The notes beneath the pieces are model-generated. The model saw only the letters and a list, made by a program, of their open reading frames with translations, was not told where the DNA came from and did no database searches. The translations under genes and the position numbers were made by a program. A stretch of DNA of 58,689 bases from Chara braunii (lineage: Eukaryota; Streptophyta; Charophyceae; Charales; Characeae), in assembly GCA_003427395.1 (NCBI GenBank), contig BFEA01000083.1, positions 2,870,682 through 2,929,370 on the forward strand, in the 5' to 3' direction. Of this stretch, positions 33,585 to 43,861 are shown in pieces. Within the stretch, counting starts at the first letter, position 1. Every line of letters begins with the position of its first letter.

Positions 33585-34738
33585 CTTTACTAGTTAGTGC
33601 TCGCATTCATGACCCTTACTTTCTTAGACACAACTCCCTCTGAATTTCGGGGGCTTATCCTATCCTTATTTCTGCCCTCCTTGGTCTCAAGAGTCCCTTA
33701 CCTGCTTCCCCCGGCTTTCCCCGAACTTTCCCCTGAGGAGATTTCCTTCCGGTTCCATTTGGTACCATCCGGATTTATCGATTCTCTGTCTTTCTGACCC
33801 TCTTTGCTCTGCATGGCACTGCCTCCTAAGCCTGGTCCTCCTTCTCTCCTTCGCTCCTACGGTTATCCGTCTCATCCTCCGTTGTCATTTTGCCTAGTTT
33901 TGCATAAACCAAAGGATTCCCCAGGACACACGCAGCACAAGGCATTTAGGTTCCATAGGTTCCGACTTCGTTGGCGTATCTTTATTCGGATAGTAGCCTT
34001 CTCCCCATTTCCGTTTCCCGATTGCTTCCCTAAGAAGGAGCCGCGACTGGCCCTGCCACCCTACCGAGCTAAGGGACGTGACTTAGTTCCCTTTATCACA
34101 GGCTCGTTTAGAGTGCCCCTGTTCAGTCGGGCCGACGCGTAGGAGTCCTGGTTAGGCATCTCGCTAGGGAAAGTTTCCCGAGCAGTATTCCTCTTTTTGA
34201 CCTCCAGGGTCACGGCAACCATTAGGAGTCTACCCTCCCCCCCCTCTTTATTCTCTAGCGGTTTTTTATCGTCCGGGTCAAAAGGTTCTTCCTTATATCC
34301 ATCGGTGAGCACCTGTACGTAGCGGACTATACTTGATTTACCCTACTGGCCCGCCCCCGGATGCTAGTCCTGTTCTCGTCCTCGTGGCCCTTCCGGTTCG
34401 GTAGGCTCCTCGAATAGTTGAGCCATCCCCGCTAGATAACTCCCTCCTATCTCGATTTCCCTCCGGATTATGTGTTCGTATTCCGCCCAGGCTAGCCGTG
34501 ACAACCCAAATATCAGGATATGGATAACTTCTAGTAATTCATGGGCCCTCTTTCTCCAGAACGGTGTAGGGGCCGTACCCTGAAGGACTTTCGAGCCTAA
34601 GTCGACCCCGCTGCGGATCCCATTTGGCTCGACCCGCCCACGCTCACGCTCAGGGCGCGGGTCGTTCGTCCCAGGGGCACCCCCACCTAGTGCTATGAGA
34701 TGGATGGGAATGGACCATTTGCGAGAGGGCACCCCCAC
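33585..34738 (-). pseudogene. element C leader or N-terminal gag coding remnant
   Basis: Minus-strand segments 34738-34364 and 34312-34061 lie in one frame separated by stops. They contain a helical stretch with RKRAHELLEVIHILIFG and LAWAEYEHIIRREIEIGG, which looks like real protein and not random translation. A further segment (33875-33687) lies in the frame of the gag N-part at 33584. I do not recognise a domain. By position it could be a matrix-like N-terminal gag region or a separate small ORF upstream of gag. Confidence 0.5.
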
Positions 34739-34760
34739 CTAGTGCTATGAGATAGATGGT
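34676..34760. repeat. 32-bp direct duplication beside low-quality sequence
   Basis: GGGCACCCCCACCTAGTGCT and the following bases occur at 34677 and again at 34729, 53 bp apart, differing by one base. The scattered Ns at about 34825-34995 begin shortly after, so this may be an assembly seam and not a biological duplication. Confidence 0.7.
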
Positions 34761-35683
34761 ACCTCTTTGATCACTCGTGGCGTTTTCTCGATTCGTTTAA
34801 GTGTGACCAGGCAATTGCTCCTTCNAATACGCAGGCAGTCCAGGGAGTTTATTGAGAGTTTGTNTTCTTTCGTGTGCAGGCCAAGCGTCATCCATTGGGC
34901 CACACACCTTTTCACTANGCATGACAATCCCTACGNNATCATCGGGGATGNGGNCGCNCCGTCCATGCCNCTAGCCCCTATAATTNTTTTNGCTTGACAA
35001 TCATCCTACTCGCATGTCCATCGTCGCCCTTAGACTTTTCGGGCCTTCGCATTGCACACAAGAGAGTCACCCCATGCATTCGTCATACAATGTCACATTC
35101 CATGGTCTATTATGCACTCAAGCTTTCATCCATCAAGCCTTTCCCACATCCATGATCCACGCAAAGCCCACGTCCTTCCCTTGTCGGTTTTCCGGCGGAT
35201 CCAGTCCCGCTCAAAACCCCTCCCGACCTACTCACCTGCGCAACACCACACAAAGCAATAACCAAGTACGGTCCCCCTTGGGGTCAACACATCGTCTCTT
35301 CCCACAAGCCTAAGTTGTCTTTATCCTTCCAATCCCCTGATAACTTCCCTTTCCTTTCCCACAAGCAAGCCATACAGTCCTGTTAGTCATGCAGTCGGGG
35401 AAGATGGTTGAGTCAAACTGACCTTGTCACAAAACTTCACTCTTTTCCGTTTTCCCAGATGCTCAGAAAAGTCCGGTACTTTTCCTTCTTGGTGGCACAA
35501 GGGACCGACAGCCCTTCCCTTGCCCTCACTTTCCACCAGGTGAGGACCAAGTTCTTTGTCGTTCGTTCCCTGGCAACGTAACAGGTGAGAGGCGAGGTTA
35601 GTTATGTGCCAAGGAGGGGTGGGGAGAGAGGGGTAAAGGTTAGGCGCATAGACGGGGGGGGAAGGAAGAAGGAAGAGCGGAAG

Positions 35684-35688
<5 letters not shown>
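34761..35688. other. no recognisable gene; partly low-quality sequence
   Basis: Isolated Ns between about 34825 and 34995 show uncertain consensus. The remainder is pyrimidine-rich, with no motif, repeat or open frame that I can support. Confidence 0.6.
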
Positions 35689-35764
<76 letters not shown>

Positions 35765-35830
35765 AGGGAGAGATAGAAGAAGAGGGAAGGACGAGGAAGG
35801 AGAGAGAGAGAGAGAGGGAGAAGGAGAAGG
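35689..35830. repeat. (GA)n microsatellite with GGGA interruptions
   Basis: An almost pure GA run to about 35757, then AGGGAGGG and further GA-rich sequence. The Glu/Arg frame across it is an artefact. Confidence 0.95.
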
Positions 35831-35934
35831 AGAGATGGAGATACCTCTTCCGTCCCTATCGCCCTTGCTTCTCGACCTACTCTAACCGGCCCTACCTGGG
35901 GTCCCTCGTGTCCCTTGAACGGATGACGATGTCG

Positions 35935-37140
35935 GAGGAAAATGATAACGTGAGGTGGCCGGTTATCGTGGATGGGTATAGGTGATGGAGGTGGAAGAAG
36001 GTGTGAGGTGGTTGGCTATGGTGGACGGGTGTGGGTGATGGAGGAGGAAGAAGGCGGAGGAAGGTTGGCTATGGTGGACGGGTGCGGGTGATGGAGGAGG
36101 AAGAAGGTGGAAGAAGGTAGGCTATGGTGGATGGGTGTAGGTGATGGAGGAGGAAGAAGGTGGAGGAAGGTTGGCTATGGTGGACGGGTGCGGGTGATGG
36201 AGGAGGAAGAAGGTGGAGGAAGGTTGGCTATGGTGGGCAGTTGCGGGTGATGGAGGAGGAAGAAGGTGGATGATGCTTGGCTAGGTGGATGGTGATGGAG
36301 GAAGGAGTGTGGCCATGGAGGGAGGGTGAGGTGATGGAGGATGGAGGAGGTGGATGATGCTTGGCTATGGTGGATGGTGATGGAGGACGAAGCTTGGCTA
36401 TGGAGGGAGGGTGTAGGTGATGGAGGATGAAGGAGGTGGATGAAGCTTGGCTATGGTGGATGGTGATGGAGGAGGGAGCTTGGCTATGGAGGATGGGTGT
36501 AGAAGATGGAGGATGGAGGAGGTGGATGATGCTTGGCTATGGCGGATGGTGATGGAGGACGAAGCTTGGCTATGAAGGGGGGGTGTAAGTGATGGAGGAC
36601 GAAGGAGGTGGATGATGCTTGGCTATGGAGGGAGGGTGTAGGTGATGGAGGACGACGGAGGTGGATGATGCTTGGCTATCGAGGGAGGGTGTAGGTGATG
36701 GAGCACGAAGGAGGTGGATGATGCTTGGCTATGGTGGATGATGATGGAGAAAGGAGCTTGGCTATGGACGATGGGTGTAGGCGATGGAAGAATGAAGGAG
36801 GTGGATGATGCTTGATTATGGTAGATGGTGATGGAGGAAGAAGCTTGGCCATGGCGGATGGGTGTAGGTGATGGAGGAGGAAGAAGGTGAACGAAGGTCG
36901 CCTATGGTGGATAGGCGTGGGTGATGGAGGAAGGAGGTGGGAGAAGGTCGGATATGGTGGATGGGCGTGGGTGATGGAGGAGGAAGGATGTGCAAGGTGT
37001 CCGGCTATGGCGGACCGGTGTGGGTGATGGAGGAGGAAGAAGGTACAGGGCGGTTGGCTATGATGGATGGGTGTGGATGATTGAGGCGGAAGAAGGTGCA
37101 AGGTGGCTGGCTATGGTGGAGGGGTGTGGGTGATGTGGGA
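35935..37140 (+). repeat. 53-bp minisatellite with 33-bp short units
   Basis: The word TTGGCTATGG marks each unit. Starts at 36012, 36065, 36118, 36171, 36224 and 36277 are exactly 53 bp apart. From 36361 the spacing alternates 33 and 53 (36361, 36394, 36447, 36480, 36533, 36566, 36619), giving an 86-bp higher-order unit. It returns to plain 53 (36619, 36672, 36725), alternates again to 36898, then is about 53 to 37107. The short unit lacks 20 bp of the GGTGATGGAGGA-rich part. A 53-bp period breaks any reading frame, so the Pro/His/Ser-rich frame on the minus strand is spurious. Confidence 0.95.
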
Positions 37141-37169
37141 GGAGGAGGAGGACGGGGAGGCGTTTGGAC

Positions 37170-37867
37170 AGTTACCATAGACGGGGTGAGGTGAATGGCG
37201 AAGGAGAAGGTGAGGGGGGATTGATCTGCTCCAACAGGACTACAACATACACACACACAGGCCACACAACACTTTGAAAGGCACCGGTCACAGCAAAAGG
37301 TGAGGAGGGACTGATCAGCACTAACGGACCCGCCACACACACACGCAGCCCATACGACACCTTGAGGGGCACATTTTACAGCAAGAGGTGAGGAGGGACT
37401 GAACTGAACTAACGGAACTGCAGCACACACACACACACCACACAATACTTTGAAAGGCACAGGCCACAACAAAAGGTGAGGACGGACTGAACAAAACTAA
37501 CGGAACTGCAGCACACACACACACAGACCACACAACACTTTGAAAGGCACAGGCCACAACAAAAGGTGAGGAGGGACTGATCAGCACTAACAGACCCGCC
37601 ACACACACACGCAGCCCATATGACACCTTGAGGGGCACAATTTACAACAAGAGGTGAGGAGGGACTGAATTGAACTAACGGAACTGCAGCACACACACAC
37701 ACAAACCACACAACACTTTGAAAGGCACAGGCCACAGCAAAAGGTGAGGAGGGACTGAACATAACTTACAGAACTGCAGCACACACACACACAGACCACA
37801 CAACACTTTGAAAGGCACAGGCCACAACAAAAGGCGAGGAGGGACTGAACAAAACTAACGGAACAGC

Positions 37868-37900
<33 letters not shown>

Positions 37901-38515
37901 CCCATTCAACACTTCAAAAGACAAAGATCACATCACGGGGTGAGAAGGGACTGAACTAAACTAACGGGACTGCAACACACATACACACACACATACACAG
38001 GCCACACAACACTTTGCAGGGCACAATTCACAGCAAAGGGTGAAGAGGGACTGAACAATACTAACAGAACTGCAACACACACACACACACATAACATACA
38101 GCCCTTTGAAAGGCACAGAACGCAGCAAGAGGTGAGGAGGGACTAAACTCAATTAACGGAACTGCAACACACACACACACAGCCCATACAGTACTTCGGA
38201 AGGCAAGGATCACATCACGGGGTGAGAAGGGACTGAACTAAACTAACGGGACTGCAGCACACACATAGACAGACCACACAACACTTCGAAAGGCAAAGAT
38301 CACATCACGGGGTGAGAAGGGACTGAACTAAACTAACGGGACTGCAGCACACACACACACACATACACAGGCCACACAACACCTTTGAAGGACACAATTC
38401 ACAGCAAGGGATGAAGAGGGACTGAACAGTACTAACGGAACTGCAACACCCACACACACAGACCACACAGCACTTTGAAAGACACAGTTCACAACAAAGA
38501 GTGAAGAGGGATTGA
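37170..38515 (+). repeat. about 90-bp satellite with embedded CA tracts, about 15 units
   Basis: GGTGAGGAGGGACTGA or a variant recurs at 37209, 37299, 37387, 37475, 37565, 37653, 37743, 37833, 37939, 38039, 38131, 38221, 38311 and onwards. Spacing is 88-92 bp, except where the internal (CA)n tract has expanded. Each unit has AACGGAACTGCA, a CA microsatellite, and CTTTGAAAGGCACAGG. The Cys/Val-rich minus-strand frames are simply the CA tracts translated. Confidence 0.95.
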
Positions 38516-38518
38516 ACA

Positions 38519-38826
38519 GATCAGACCAAGGGGAAAGTTCACCGAAGTTTCCAGGACTAATCCGCTACTTCTACCAATCAACAGATAAGTGCAAAGTGAG
38601 AGTTTGAACTGATCAGACCAAGGGGAAAGTGAAGCGAAGTATCCAGGACCAATCCGCTGCTCTACCAATCAACGGATGAAAGCAAAATGAGAGATTGAAA
38701 TGATCAGACCAAGGGGAAAGTGCAGCGAAGTATCCAGGACCAATCCGCTACTTCTACCAATCAACAGATGAGTGCAAAATGAGAGTTTGAACTAATCAGA
38801 CCAAGGGGAAAGTGCAGCGAAGTATC
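38519..38826 (+). repeat. about 92-bp satellite, about 3.5 units
   Basis: GATCAGACCAAGGGGAAAG recurs at 38519, 38611, 38702 and 38794. Units also share GCAGCGAAGTATCCAGGACC. The array joins the 90-bp array on its left and the 91-bp array on its right without a spacer. Confidence 0.92.
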
Positions 38827-39420
38827 TATGAGTATAGCGCTATACTACCTACTAGTGTATGAGTGAAAAACACAAGTTTGGAGAGCTCAAATCACCAAGA
38901 TTGCATCAAGAAGCATCCGCGAGTGTAGCGCTGTACTACCTAATAGTGTGAGAGTGAAAAACACAAGTTTGGAGAGCTCAAATCACCCAGATTGCATCAA
39001 GAAGCATCCACGAGTGTAGCGCTGTACTACCTAATAGTGTAAGAGTGAAAAACACAAGTTTGGAGAGCTCTAATCACCAAGATTGCATCAAAAAGCATCC
39101 ATGAGTGTAGCGTTGTACTACCTACTTGTGTGAGAGTGAAAAACACAAGTTTGGAGAGCTCTAATCACCAAGATTGCATCAAGAAGCATCCACTGGTGTA
39201 GCATTGTACTACCTACTAGTGTGAGAGTGAAAAACACAAGTTTGGAGAACTCTAGTCACCAAGATTGCATCAAGAAGCATCCATGAGTGTATCGCTATAC
39301 TACCTACTAGTGTGAGAGTGAAAAACACAAGTGTAAATAGTCCAAATCACAAGTAATCAACATGAGATCATTCCTAGAAGAATTGGAGCACTTCCTACTA
39401 GTATGTGAATGAAAAACAAG
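38827..39420 (+). repeat. 91-bp satellite, about 6 units
   Basis: TAGCGCT or a variant recurs at 38835, 38926, 39017, 39108, 39199 and 39290, exactly 91 bp apart. Units share GAGTGAAAAACACAAGTTTG and GATTGCATCAAGAAGCATCC. The last unit decays into the (GAA)n tract. Several unit parts align with the preceding 92-bp array. Confidence 0.95.
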
Positions 39421-39445
39421 AGTTTGATTATCCTAATACAAAGAA

Positions 39446-39532
39446 GAAGACTAAAGAGGAGAAGAAGAAGAAGAAGAAGAAGAAGAAGAAGAAGAAGAAG
39501 AAGAAGAAGAAGACGAAGACGAAGACGAAGAT

Positions 39533-39564
<32 letters not shown>

Positions 39565-39720
39565 AGAAGAAGAAGAAGAAGAAGAAGAAGAAGAAGAAGA
39601 TGATGATGAAGAAGAAGATGAGGAAGAAGATGAAGAAGAAGATGAAGAAGGAGAAGAAAATGAAGAAGGAGAAGAAAATGAAGAGGAAGATGAAGAAGAG
39701 AATGAAGAAGAAGATACATC
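39446..39720 (+). repeat. (GAA)n microsatellite, interrupted
   Basis: A long AGA/GAA/GAT purine run over about 270 bp. The three minus-strand and plus-strand frames (poly-Lys, poly-Leu, poly-Phe) are artefacts. Long GAA tracts are prone to triplex formation and to length error in assemblies. Confidence 0.95.
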
Positions 39721-40646
39721 TTCTTCCTCCCAATCACCTTGTCAATATCTTGGAGATGGAGTCTCAATCTCGATGAGGCTTCTCCTCCTCCTTGCACAAC
39801 TCCTCCTTGGTTATGGCTTCCTCCTCCTTGCACAACGCACCTTCTTGGCTATGGCCTTCTTTTTCTTCAAGCCTCTCTTCTTCCTTTCTCTCCTTCTCCC
39901 AAGTTACCACAAACTCCAATCATCATTGTTATGGAGTCTTCCCCTTTCTTTGCATACTTGTCTTCTAGCTATGGTTCCCTTCTTCCTCAAGTCTTCCTCC
40001 TCCTCGGAATACCCCCTCCTTTGGCTATGGCCGGCCTCCTACCTTTAGGGCAATGGAGTCTTTCCCTCTATGAGGGCTAAGGGGACCCCAATAAACCTCT
40101 CAACTATCTCTGGAGCCAAGGACGCATGTAGGAGCCCCTCCTTAGGCCGGTGCCACTCTCCCCAGCCTCTTGAGTTTCTATCCCTAGCCTCCACCGTACC
40201 TACACTCTTTAAAGTAGTACTACAACACCCCTTTGGCAATCCGGTTTGGCCTAGGGGTCTACCGACGATACTTTGGCCATGTTTAATTGCCTCAATGAGA
40301 TGTGAGTGGGGCAGTCAACATTCCTTCCTTAAGTAGGTGGCCCGTCACACCTTGGGCAGCCCACGGGCCCCTTTTATGTGCCCTAAATGATCCGAGGCAC
40401 TCCCAAGGCCTTTCCTTGCTCCCTCGGCCTTAAAGGCACGTCCGCTAGCCTTTTGGGCAGCACTTGGACGTAGGGAGCAAGTATGAGTTAAGCTGCAGTC
40501 TCCCTCTCTTATATAGGTTGTCTTCCTTTCCAAGAGCAACCTTTAGGATTGCCACAAAAGGTTATGGGAGTTCCACAGTGCTTCTCAAGGCTCTAAGCAC
40601 AACATACCTCAAAAGTGTTTACTTTTGAGGTGTGATCTCGTCCTTT
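39721..40646. other. no recognisable gene
   Basis: Pyrimidine-rich sequence with imperfect recurrences of CTTGGCTATGG and CTCCTCCTTGCACAA (39780-40040). These recall the GGCTATGG word of the 53-bp minisatellite but do not form a regular array. Beyond 40100 nothing stands out. Confidence 0.5.
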
Positions 40647-40861
40647 NNNNNNNNNNNNNNNNNNNNNNNNNNNNNNNNNNNNNNNNNNNNNNNNNNNNNN
40701 NNNNNNNNNNNNNNNNNNNNNNNNNNNNNNNNNNNNNNNNNNNNNNNNNNNNNNNNNNNNNNNNNNNNNNNNNNNNNNNNNNNNNNNNNNNNNNNNNNNN
40801 NNNNNNNNNNNNNNNNNNNNNNNNNNNNNNNNNNNNNNNNNNNNNNNNNNNNNNNNNNNNN
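40647..40861. other. assembly gap (215 N)
   Basis: A run of Ns. Unlike the first gap, the flanks do not repeat each other. Confidence 0.98.
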
Positions 40862-42262
40862 TTTCTCTTATCTCAATTTTTGGTATTATTCCATAATTGT
40901 CCGTTGTGAGTTGGCATCACCACAATGCTTCTTTCTTCTTCTCTCTTTACTTTATTCGGGATATTTGAGAGATAATGCCCTTAGGGCCATATCTCTAGCT
41001 CCGGATTTTCCTCCATGAAATCTGGAATATCCAGCCTAGGTAGAGACTTGTCAGTCCCAACTGGCACCTCATTCCTCCCTTTTCTCCCCTTTTGTCTCAC
41101 TCTCCCTTTTTTTTCTTCTCTTTTTATTTTTTTTTATTTTTTTATTTCAGTTGTGACAAGTGTCAAACTGTTGTGCACCCTCTTTCTAGGCCTTAGGGCC
41201 TCATTCAAGGCCAAGTTTATGGCTGGTACTTGACCGTTATATCTCGGATTCCAACAATGGCACCCCCATGCTCCTAGGGGGCTCCATTTTGTCCCCGTTT
41301 GTCCGATTTTGAGCCCCCTTGGCTCCGATTTTTCACGGACAGCCTTTCTTTTTCATGGAGCCCCCTTGAATTCTTATTTTCCCATGCCTAGCTAGTCCAA
41401 GATATCTCGGACTGTTGGGCAGCCTCCCTTCACTCAATTTTTTTTGTTTCCATTCCCGTTTCACCCGTTTGAGCTCCACTAGTGCTTGCACTAGTGGTGC
41501 TAATATCTTCCACCGTCGAGATCCTCGATCTCGGCGGTGCTATTTGCCTTGCACGACCACTCCCTACCTTGACTAGTAGTTTCCCCTTGGGACGCCTCAA
41601 GTCCCCGCCATTCCCTATACTAGTTCCAATTTTCTGCCCCGCCGGCGGTGCAGAAAGCCCAGTTTTTTCGACAATTTTAATTTGGGTTCCTTTGGCCCCC
41701 GGCTTCATCCCGGTTGACGCCCAATTTTTATTTGGGATTTCCTATGTCCCCGTCAGTCCCGTTTTATTCTTTTCATGTGTCCCAAGGGCCGTTGATAATT
41801 TCCCGGTCGCGGGATCCCTGTCGTGCCGTCGTCGTTTTACCGTCACACTCCCCCAGGCCCGCGACGCCGTTTTCTAGTGTGTCGGGCATTCCGTGGTCCA
41901 TTTTCCCTCGGTCCATTCGCCTCAAGCCCCACAACATGATGACATTGAAAAAAAAAAAAAATCAAAATGACCTACAAAATAGCAAACGAAAATGCTTATT
42001 TTGGATGGTGGAATTTTTTTTTTCATTTTTAATTAAAAAAATATTATTCGTGAAAAAGTTCAAAAAACAAAATTGAAAAAATTATAGGGAGTTACCCTTC
42101 GATGTCCCCCACCCTCCTATAAAAAATAAAACATACCCCCCCAACCAAAAAAAAAAAAAAAAAAAAAGCCCGCTCTCTGTGAACTCGATGAACTCCCGTG
42201 TTGTGAACGGGGTGAACTCTATGACCGGTCTCCGTCCACAGACCCCGTGAACGGTGACCGGT
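40862..42262. other. no recognisable gene
   Basis: Pyrimidine-rich sequence with an AT-rich part (41940-42080) and a C-rich/A-run pair at 42139-42168. A 92-codon minus-strand frame (41708-41430) is Gly/Lys/Arg-rich and could be a retroelement leader peptide, but shows no motif. A perfect 10-2-10 palindrome lies at 41476-41497. Confidence 0.5.
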
Positions 42263-43418
42263 GGTAAGACACTGGTTGGGAAGCAGAAGCCATCCAGGAT
42301 ATGGAGCACAACAAACAGGCTGAGAGGGAACAAGCAGCCCGAATGGTCAGAGAAGAAAGGTACATTGAATGCGTGCTCTACTTTAACAGTTGTGAGGGCA
42401 AATTGCACAACAATGGCTCATTGTTAGAGACAGTGGAGCAGGCTAGGGCGAAGCTCAGACAAGCTTAGTGGTGTCCAAACCCTCATTTCGAAACTCTGTT
42501 AGTATCAGAACTAGTAGGCCCCACTCAGTAAGCTACAGTTTCCTCGGCGGTTTGACACTAAGAGACCCGCATTCAGTGATTCGATACTCCAGTATTGAGC
42601 CAACATCTAATCAGTATTCAATCAGCTCTCAGTCAACACGATCGAGTTACCCGGAACTTCTAGTCAAAGTTCGATCAGCGTACAACTATTGTTAACCGCT
42701 TCAGAGATCGATATCAGTCAGGTGGTACTCTCAGCAAAAGACACTGATTTTGGTTCCAAACAGTCACGCTTTTCACATGAGTGTGGTTCAACCATTCCTA
42801 GTTAGCGGGTCAGTTTTGGCCAGCCTCGATCGGATAACTCTCAAAGATGCTTTACAGTATCTGTATGTTAGTGCAACTGGTTTCAAGCAAGGGGGACTAT
42901 TTGTCTTTGTGGTTCATACCAAGTTTGCAGCGGACACCATCCATGACCTAAGGATTTATTTGAAGAAGGGTAGAGAAACCCATGAGCACTTCGATTCAGT
43001 TTGGCTCACAGCAGCAAGGTATCTTGAGGAAAGGGAAGGGGAACTTGATGAGAGTGGTACAAAGCTGATCCGCAGCTTCGGACGGAAGCTATATACGGAC
43101 TATCCTAAGTCCCCGGTTCCTTTTATTCTCACTGACGGTTCTTATTGGGGCGACCTGGTGGATCTAGCAAGGAGGTACATCTCTCCTGTAGTGATTGACT
43201 ACGAGACAATGACTGAGCCTTCCGATTTCCCATACCTGAGGCGAGGGATCTTCTCTCAACCGTATCTTCCCACACTCTGGGAGGAGTTTTGTGCTATGGT
43301 TGACTTCCGTATCATGGGACTTGGATGGAAGTGCTCGGAACTAGCAGGCTTCAAGTGGCTCTACCTCCAGATAGCACTGAGACATGGCCGAAAGCCCAAA
43401 CGACGGACAACAAATTGA
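42263..43418 (+). pseudogene. unrecognised protein-coding stretch, probably broken
   Basis: Coding-like plus-strand sequence of about 385 codons in three parts. Part 1 (42263-42468) has a charged helix (MEHNKQAEREQAARMVREER) and ends in TAG. Part 2 (42468-42695) is Ser-rich and ends in TAA at 42693-42695. Part 3 is in the same frame as part 2 and runs from about 42696, with the first ATG at 42777, to TGA at 43418: 213 residues of ordinary globular composition (for example LYTDYPKSPVPFILTDGSYW and LPTLWEEFCAMVDFRIMGLG). A one-base change near 42466 would join parts 1 and 2. There is no signal peptide, membrane segment or motif that I know. An AATAAA lies near 43702. A plus-strand gag follows at 43862, so this may be a retroelement ORF upstream of gag, or a host gene or exons. 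No function is proposed. Confidence 0.55.
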
Positions 43419-43861
43419 GAGATTGAGAGCGAGGTTCAGAAGGATGAGTGAGGAATCTTGACTGGTGTTGGCCATGCTCTCCACCTGTGTACTATTATGA
43501 GTTTTCATTCTTCCCTCACTTAATTTTGTCATTGCTCGAGTCAGTCAGTCTTGCTTCTTTGCATTGCCTTGCTTGATGATTGTATTCTATGATGACACTG
43601 TCGCAATTCTCAAAATTAGTAAATTGATAAAATTAATGCATGCATGACACACCAGAAACTTCATTATTGTTATTTGCATGATTCTCTGTTGTTCCGAATC
43701 AAAATAAAAGATTTCTAAGACCGGGGACCGGCGAAGACCGCTATTGAAGGATCTCGCTCGAAGCCGGATGCACACAACAGGAAGGGATTTGCTTTATTTA
43801 ATTTATTTATTGCAAACAACAACCAAATCCTGTGTGACAGCCTGTTGGCTTTCTGGTCGCC

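Noticed and set aside
36676-37101. Pro/His/Ser-rich minus-strand frame with repeats
   Set aside because: It lies in the 53-bp minisatellite, whose period is not a multiple of three and includes 33-bp units, so no frame is maintained as protein.
37005-38152. Several Cys/Val-rich minus-strand frames resembling a cysteine-rich secreted protein family
   Set aside because: They are translations of the CA tracts inside the 90-bp satellite; frame and repeats follow the satellite exactly.
39357-39833. Poly-Leu, poly-Phe and poly-Lys frames (possible membrane or nuclear proteins)
   Set aside because: All three come from the (GAA)n microsatellite read in different frames.
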